Source: Cadophora sp. MPI-SDFR-AT-0126 (Eukaryota > Ascomycota > Leotiomycetes > Helotiales > Ploettnerulaceae). From it: 64,000 nt of DNA. The notes beneath the pieces were generated by a model, which ran no database searches, had not been told where the DNA came from, and worked only from the letters and a program-made list of their open reading frames with translations. A program made the translations under genes and the position numbers. This document shows, piece by piece, positions 57,778 through 64,000 of this stretch (within the stretch, counting starts at the first letter, position 1; each line of letters starts with the position of its first letter). The stretch lies in NCBI GenBank assembly GCA_020747065.1, contig JAGMVK010000021.1, forward strand, positions 62,001 through 126,000, given 5' to 3'.

Positions 57778-60304
57778 ATGGCAAGTTCCGACGCTGCACC
57801 GCCCGATACGTCTGGTACTACAACGAGCGACCCAGTCACGGAGAAGCATAATTCAACGACAACACAAAACGACCATACTCCTTCGTCTCCGCTTCCTGAA
57901 AATGCGCCGGTATTAGGGGCGTTTGGGGTTGTGGGTGAGCCGTCTGAGAAGGCGGAGGAGGCGGCGACTGCGTTTAAACATCATCCGACGGAACCACCGC
58001 TACACCATGATCACGAGCGTGATGGGGATTCAAAGTCGCATCAGGATGAAAAGAGTACAGATGTTACTGAGGAGGGAAAGGAGAGTCCGGTAGGTGGGAA
58101 TGGGAATGCAGGGACGAGCAATGAGAATACAGATGGAGAAGAGGATGATGAGGTTGTGTATCCTGGGAAATATCAGCTGGGTCTATTGACACTGGGGCTA
58201 TGTTTGGCGACTTTTACCGTTGCATTGGGTAAGTCACTTCTCATTGATTGGAGCTATGGGCTTTCGTGTTTTGAAACATCCGGCAAGATTCTGTGTCAAT
58301 TGTTGCGTTTTGATACTTGATCTGGTGGTATCTTCGACACTAAAAAGCCCCCATGTGACAATGTGACGAATGAAATGTTCTAACTCCAAACAGACAACAC
58401 TATCATTGCAACTGCAATACCAAAAATTACATCGGTTTTTGACTCACTGAACGATGTCGGATGGTCAGTTACCTATCTATCGTCCCTCTCAACAGCATCT
58501 CTTTGTAGAACGTGCGGTCTCGCAAGATCAGACACGACGGACTCAACTTCGTTATTGTCTTTTGAAGAGGATTTATATCAAGTGTACACTAACGCCATCT
58601 AGGTACGGTTCATCATATTTGCTCACAACCACCGCATTACAACCTTCATTCGGTCGAGTCTACACGTATTTCAATGTGAAATACACTTATATAGCAGCCC
58701 TTGTTGTTTTCGAACTCGGCTCAGTTCTGTGCGCCGCGGCAAAGAACTCCGTCATGCTCATCGTAGGGCGAGCTGTAGCTGGTGCTGGAGCAAGTGCGTT
58801 ATTCTCAGGAGGCATGACGATCGTTGGTTTCAGTGTACCGTTGAAGAAGCGACCAATCTTCATTGCGGCACTATCGAGTATGTTTGGAATTTCCTCCGTG
58901 GTGGGACCGCTACTTGGAGGAGCTTTGACCGACAGAGTGTCATGGAGATGGTGTTTCTGGGTATGTTTCTTTAGTGGCCCTGTTCAGTTGGAAGCCTGCT
59001 GAATATGTCAGATTAATTTACCCTTTGGCGCAGTCTCGATTGTAGCCGTCTGGTTCTTCTTCAAACCGCCGGTTCGCAAAGACTCCGGATTGACAGTCAA
59101 GCAAAAGATCTTGGAGATCGATCTCCTTGGTGCTCTATTCCTCATCTGCGCAATCGTTTGCTTGCTCCTTGCGTTACAGTGGGGCGGTACGGAGTACCCT
59201 GTAAGTAACATTCCGGAAACAATCAATCCACTCAACTGCGTTTGTCATATACATGTCCTGTCCTAATTCGCACTCTCTTTGAGCATATATACTGACTGCC
59301 CGACCATGTAGTGGAAGAACTCGAAAGTGTGGGGTTGCCTGCTAGGCTTCGGACTGTTGATCATCATCTTCATTGCTCTACAATTTCGCCGTGGAGACAG
59401 GGCTACGATTCCGCCAAGGATTTTCGGCCAGAGGACAGTGCTGTTTGCTAGTCTGTACTCTTGCTTCTTGTCGATGGGTCTCTACGTAAGCTTTCCAGAG
59501 TCTTGTTGCCTACACAGAACTAACTGGGCCAAGGCACACATCTTCTACCTGCCTTTCTACTTCCAAGCCGTGAAAGGCACGACTGCTGAGGAGTCCGGCA
59601 TTCGCACAATTCCTTATCTAGGATCAATCATCTTGTCTTCTATCGTCGTTGGTGCAGCAATCACCATGCTAGGATGGTACAAGCCGTTTATGATCTTCGG
59701 AGGTGCTATATTTGTTGTGGGAGCCGGAATGATTTATACCCTCACAGTCGACTCATCAACCGGAAAATGGGTCGGCTATCGTATGTACACCTCAACCAAC
59801 CTGGTCAAAAGCAGCCAGCTGACATGACCTAGAACTTCTTTCTGGTTTTGGTGCCGGTGCTGGTATACAGAGTAAGTTTCCAAGTGACTAACACTTTACC
59901 AACAATCTGTTAACCACCCCCCAGTCCCATTCATAGCCGTCCAAGTCGTTCTCGACTCCAAAGACATGCCAACCGGCAACGCCATCGCGATTTTTTTCAA
60001 CTCGTTGGGCGGCGCAATCGCCATATCAATAGCCCAAAACATCTTCTCCAACGGCTTGAAGTCCAACCTACCCAAGTACGCACCGGGCGTCGACCCAACA
60101 ATAGTCATCAGGGCCGGAGCGACGTACTTGAAATACGTAGTGAAACCAGATGACTTACCGGGCGTGTTGCGTGCGTATATGATAGCGTTGCAGCAGGCGT
60201 ATGTTATTCCAATTGCGGTGGGCGGGATTGCGACGATTTGTGCGTGTTTTGTGGAGTGGAAGAATGTGAAGGGGAAGAAAATCGTTCCGACTGCGGGGGC
60301 GTAA
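57778..60304 (+). CDS. MFS multidrug transporter, DHA14 type (14 helices)
   Basis: Plasma-membrane proton antiporter that exports drugs or fungal metabolites. Eight exons (57778-58228, 58394-58463, 58603-58960, 59012-59200, 59312-59485, 59534-59780, 59833-59871, 59925-60304) give 635 aa. The first 125 residues are a soluble, acidic, His/Glu/Asp-rich tail. Helix 1 starts at LGLLTLGLCLATFTVAL followed by DNTIIATAIPKIT, the DHA14 signature. Further landmarks: WYGSSYLLTTTALQPSFGR, motif C as GAGASALFSGG and SVVGPLLGGALTD, RWCFWINLPFG, LQWGG, FYLPFYFQAV, QLLSGFGAGAGIQ, and FFNSLGGAIAISIAQNIF. Intron 5 uses an unusual AAG acceptor. No biosynthetic cluster adjoins it, so the substrate is open. Confidence 0.94.
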
Positions 60305-61877
60305 ATGGATAGGTGAGATGGAATTGCATGGGATGGGAGTGAAGGCTGTACTTTTAGGGATTGTTTCTGTATTTTTGCTTAGAGACATACGTATATACAT
60401 AGGGCTGTCTTTCTTGGTTTTTGCAATTGCACAATTGCATTCTGATTTTAGATCTCCCAATCATTTTCTTCTTCTACCCGCGTTCAGCGCCACCTGGACC
60501 AAAAATGATTTCAAACAAAAACAAAGATCTCCTGCTTATTTCATCATCTGGCTCGAAGGACTTGAATTCGTCGCTTTTACTTGTCATTGAACTATCAGCA
60601 CTGTCACAAAGGTTGTGTTCGGCACTATATGCTCAATCCACCTCTTCCTTTCACGTCTATGGTCATACTCCTGCTATCTTCAATATGAGATCTTTTCATC
60701 CAAGAGTGTGACACAGTATACCACCTAGGTAAATGATACGAGCAAATTCTAGCCTCGAAGAAGAACTCCTGAGACCATCTCATCTACCTTCAGCCTCCAT
60801 CTTTTCTCTCCTACCAAATATTCAGCGGCCTTCTTACAAGCAGCTTTCAAGTTGTCGCTTCCGTATATACTTACATTTGATTGGATACTTGATACACCTG
60901 AGTGATTCGAATTTTCTGATTCTTGAGTTGAGTCGAGATGAGTTTACTTTTCGGTGTGGAAGGTGGAAGATGAGATCAAAGTACACGAACAGCACATACC
61001 ACATCTCCCCAGACTGTAACACAATGCAACATGAGCATCACTATGAAGTCCCTGAAGAGATTAGTAGCATTCGTATCGTATCGTAGACTGCCAGTCCGAG
61101 CCGACGCGCAGTGGATGGTATGTACTAAGTCTATCTACTCCGTACGTCTTGGTGCATTGATAGCTTCAGTAAGGGAAATGGAGGTTCTAGGAGTTTTGAT
61201 AGATAGCAGGCTGGCTACTAGTCTCATTGGACAGCGAGCGAATGTAGACGAGTCACCGCAGACTAATCTCATATAACTTCTTCCTTACTTCCATGTTTTC
61301 GGGTAGCACTTCCCTGAAACCGAAATCTTCTATTGAGCAGTCAGTGTTTACACTGAAATAATGGTGCAATGGTGCAATGTGAAGCTCAGAGGCAGATATA
61401 TTTATCTCCCCTTGAATTTAGCGATGATGCGACCAAATACACGATTTTGGCCTTCATTCGTGGATCGGCTCATTAAGTAGATACATATAATTGAGATATT
61501 TGTTTAAGTTTTCATTCATGATTCGCTAAATACATAACAATTACCATGTCACCACCGTCTCATCTCGTCCCATCAGATCCTCATCCCCTCCATCCAACCA
61601 AACATATATCCGAGAAAAACCTTCATACGCGAGCACAACATGCTGGTGCTTTTCGATCAAACCTTCGCCGACTGCTTACACGCCCGCCAATGCCTTTCCC
61701 TTGCCAGATCAAATCACCCAAAACGCAGAACAACAATCAACAAAAGCTGTTTATCCCAAAATTGATAGCCCAAAACGCCGACGCAAAGCCGACCAGAGCT
61801 GTACATTTGTCCCATCCAAACGCCGACCAGATGCCAGAAACCATGACGAAAATGGAGAACCACACTCTATGAAGATT
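60305..61877. other. 1.6-kb convergent intergenic region
   Basis: Between the 3' ends of the MFS and DUF7820-type genes. Several overlapping short frames, none with features. Confidence 0.5.
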
Positions 61878-63996
61878 TCATGTCCATAACCATACACATC
61901 CGCAGGCTACCGAGTCAAGATCTCGTGTGCTTAGCCCGGATTCTTGATCGTGGTAAGAGCGTTTTGATTCCATATCCGAGATGACCGAGGAATCTGTCTC
62001 GTTGAGGTAGATGATTACTGGCTGGCCAGTGCTGTTTGTTGCGACGGTCGCTGCGCCATAGTCATCGATAATATGCTGGACGCCTGTTTGAATTGTCAGT
62101 TGGGTTCAATGAGTATCCAGGTTCGACCACAGTAAGAGGACAGAAGGAGGAAAGTATTCAATAATTTGGAGTCGGCTTACAGTATGGTGGGATTGCTTGC
62201 GGGCCTGGGACGCGACGCTCCTCAATCTTCAGAACATTCGGGTACGCAGGAGGAAACTTAAATTGCTGTGATGAACCAGATCCAGACGAAGGAGCTGCTG
62301 TAGCAGATGGTGCCGAGCTGTCATAGGAGCTGGTGGCCGAGGCTGTGGTAGATGCTGGAGAGGTAGAGGTTGATCGACCTGCACTACTAGTAAGGTTGAC
62401 CTGGAGAGATGTTAGCGAACAAAAGAAAATAAAACCTGATAGCCTAAAGGCGGGACAATGTGTTCAGGTCTCACGCGCGGGGACAAATTGCTAGAACTTA
62501 CATAAATGAATGCCTCAAGTAAAGTACCGTTCCAGTAACAGAACCAAGGTCTATCTCCAGGTTGTGCAACACCCTTTCGCATGAAGCCACCAGGGGGTCG
62601 ACCTTCTTCCTTCTCTCCATTTCCTCGTTTCTCGTTTGTGGCAGGGGGTGTGAGAGCAACTTCCGGTAAAATCACAATCTTATTGTAGGGCATTTCGAAA
62701 AACCAGGCTGGACCTTTTGAAGGCTCTTGAGAATCAGTCACCAGATTGAGAACCTGATCTTGGTTCAGGAGCGGTGGCTGTGAGCCAAATGCGTAATAGT
62801 CCCCGAATGTGTTGTTACCAAGACTCAAATTGACCTCGTTGTTGGCGAGTTCACTACCCGCACCAACCAGCGGAGTCACTACAATGGTGTACGATGTCAT
62901 GGGTATCGAGCAACTCCATGCAGCACTCTGTTGAGTGTTGGAGAGGCAGCTGTTTTGAATAGCTGAAGGAGCCGAGATTGGCAATGCAAAGGTACCAGTG
63001 GGAAGATCTGGTAGGCCCGTTGGAGATGCAGTAAGAGGTGTGGCATCGAATGTGGTAGTCATAGTAGTTACGACAATGCTTTGTCTACTAGTTTTAGTGA
63101 AGAGTAATGGATTAAGAGTAGAGCACTTACGGGTTTTTGCCAGGAGGATGCTTGTTATTTTGATGTTTAGGTTTCAGTACGGCGAGCACAGTTCCCAAAA
63201 TGATTCCGAACATGATGAACACCAGAACGACGAGTATCATGACCCACAGAGGAACGATACCACAAATCTTCTTTCGTGCTGTCCTTTGCCATTTCTTCAG
63301 TTCAGGCTTCTCTGACATCTGAATAGCAGCCATGTTAACTTGATGTTCGCTCACGGCGGAATTCATAGTACGTGTAGATTGTCGGGAAGGTGAGTTGAGG
63401 TCTTCTCTCGAAGCGAATTCCGGGTTTCGTGTAGCAAGGCCCATTCCTCCAGCACCAGCGACAGGAATCGCCACGGTCGGCCGTGGCTTCCTGGCAAATG
63501 CTTCATCCGGATATTGAGAATACGGAGGAAGCTGTTCTGTGTGCCCATCCGGTCCTATGATATCGGCAATCTCTTCGCCATCGGGACCAAGTCGACGTTG
63601 ATAATTATTGTTTAATCCAGGGAACCCGACTGGAACAGGTGCCAATGGGCTTGGTTCGTCCGCTGCTTCTGACTCAGGAACTGTATTTTGGGGATACATC
63701 CCGTACGGATGTGTTGGGCCACCAGGGCCGTTGTATGGCCTATCTGGAACTGGTACTGTCGAAGTCGTTGCTATGCTTGCTGTCCTAGCCAGGCGTGACT
63801 CTTGCGGATACATTTGATATGGATGAGAAGGACCAGAGGGACCTCGATAGGGACTTTCTGGCCTGATATACGGCATGTCTGTCGATACACTTGATGATCT
63901 AGTCGGGGCTGCTGCATTGAAGCTCGTTGCAGCGATTGAACTCCTCCTTAAATTTGCGCCCATGGCCCCATCGTGCCGCAAAGCAAATGTATCCAT
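61878..63996 (-). CDS. DUF7820-type single-pass membrane protein
   Basis: Exons 63996-63131, 63087-62502, 62400-62181 and 62083-61878 give 625 aa from the first Met in the window; an earlier exon beyond the right edge is possible. The N-terminal half is low-complexity and cytosolic-looking, with two repeats around GPSGPSHPYQMYPQ and GPGGPTHPYGMYPQ and a YQRRLGPDGEEIADIIGPDG segment. A basic stretch (KKWQRTARKKICG) leads into one transmembrane helix (about 258-280, IVPLWVMILVVLVFIMFG). The outer part has many Ser/Thr and N-glycosylation sites, two to four Cys (CLSNTQQSAAWSC) and FCYWNGTLLEAFIYV, then a Ser/Thr/Ala-rich stalk and a conserved end domain (FPPAYPNVLKIEERRVPGP). Family name from memory; function unknown. 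Confidence 0.82.
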
Positions 63997-64000
63997 TGCC

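Overview
The window is a stretch of a filamentous ascomycete (Pezizomycotina) nuclear chromosome. Most genes are broken by short introns of about 45 to 140 bp, with GT donors, CTAAC/CTGAC-type branch sites and AG acceptors. The gene content is typical of that group: HET-domain proteins, a Zn2Cys6 regulator, an RTA1-like protein, a GH47 mannosidase, a DHA14 transporter, an AsaB/CmcJ-type enzyme and an NB-ARC/TPR receptor. A leotiomycete is my guess, but the sequence alone does not settle the class. Exon boundaries were worked out by hand from reading frames and splice signals, so each model is a prediction.

Layout. 0.6-2.4 kb: a secreted Ala/Gly/Lys-rich protein built from many tiny phase-0 exons. 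4.2-6.2 kb: mitochondrial ETF-ubiquinone oxidoreductase with fatty-acid response motifs upstream. 6.8-13.8 kb: RTA1-like membrane protein, Zn2Cys6 regulator and secreted GH47 alpha-1,2-mannosidase. 14.2-26.7 kb: HET protein, cytochrome P450, a coiled-coil protein divergent from an Hsp70-like ATPase, and a second HET protein. 29.0-30.2 kb: Gds1-like winged-helix protein, followed by a 5.4-kb stretch without a recognisable gene. 35.6-42.5 kb: a 1411-residue NLR (C2H2 region, NB-ARC, TPR) head to head with a DUF7580-type protein. 43.5-47.2 kb: AsaB/CmcJ-like enzyme, a frameshifted small secreted ORF and two unrecognised genes. 48.5-52.1 kb: a Ure2-like glutathione transferase and a tandem pair of paralogous small secreted proteins. 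53.9-63.996 kb: Arf1, the p24 cargo receptor Emp24, a DHA14 MFS transporter and a DUF7820-type single-pass membrane protein that may continue past the right edge.

How the genes fit together. Arf1 and Emp24 are conserved secretory-pathway genes (COPI coat recruitment and ER-Golgi cargo sorting), and ETF-QO links beta-oxidation to the respiratory chain. Against this housekeeping background, 14-42.5 kb is rich in families tied to fungal non-self recognition and programmed cell death: two HET proteins, one NLR, one DUF7580 protein and one Hsp70-like ATPase. The best candidates for something undescribed are the head-to-head NLR/DUF7580 pair, the mini-exon secreted gene, and the tandem secreted pair with identical exon lengths.
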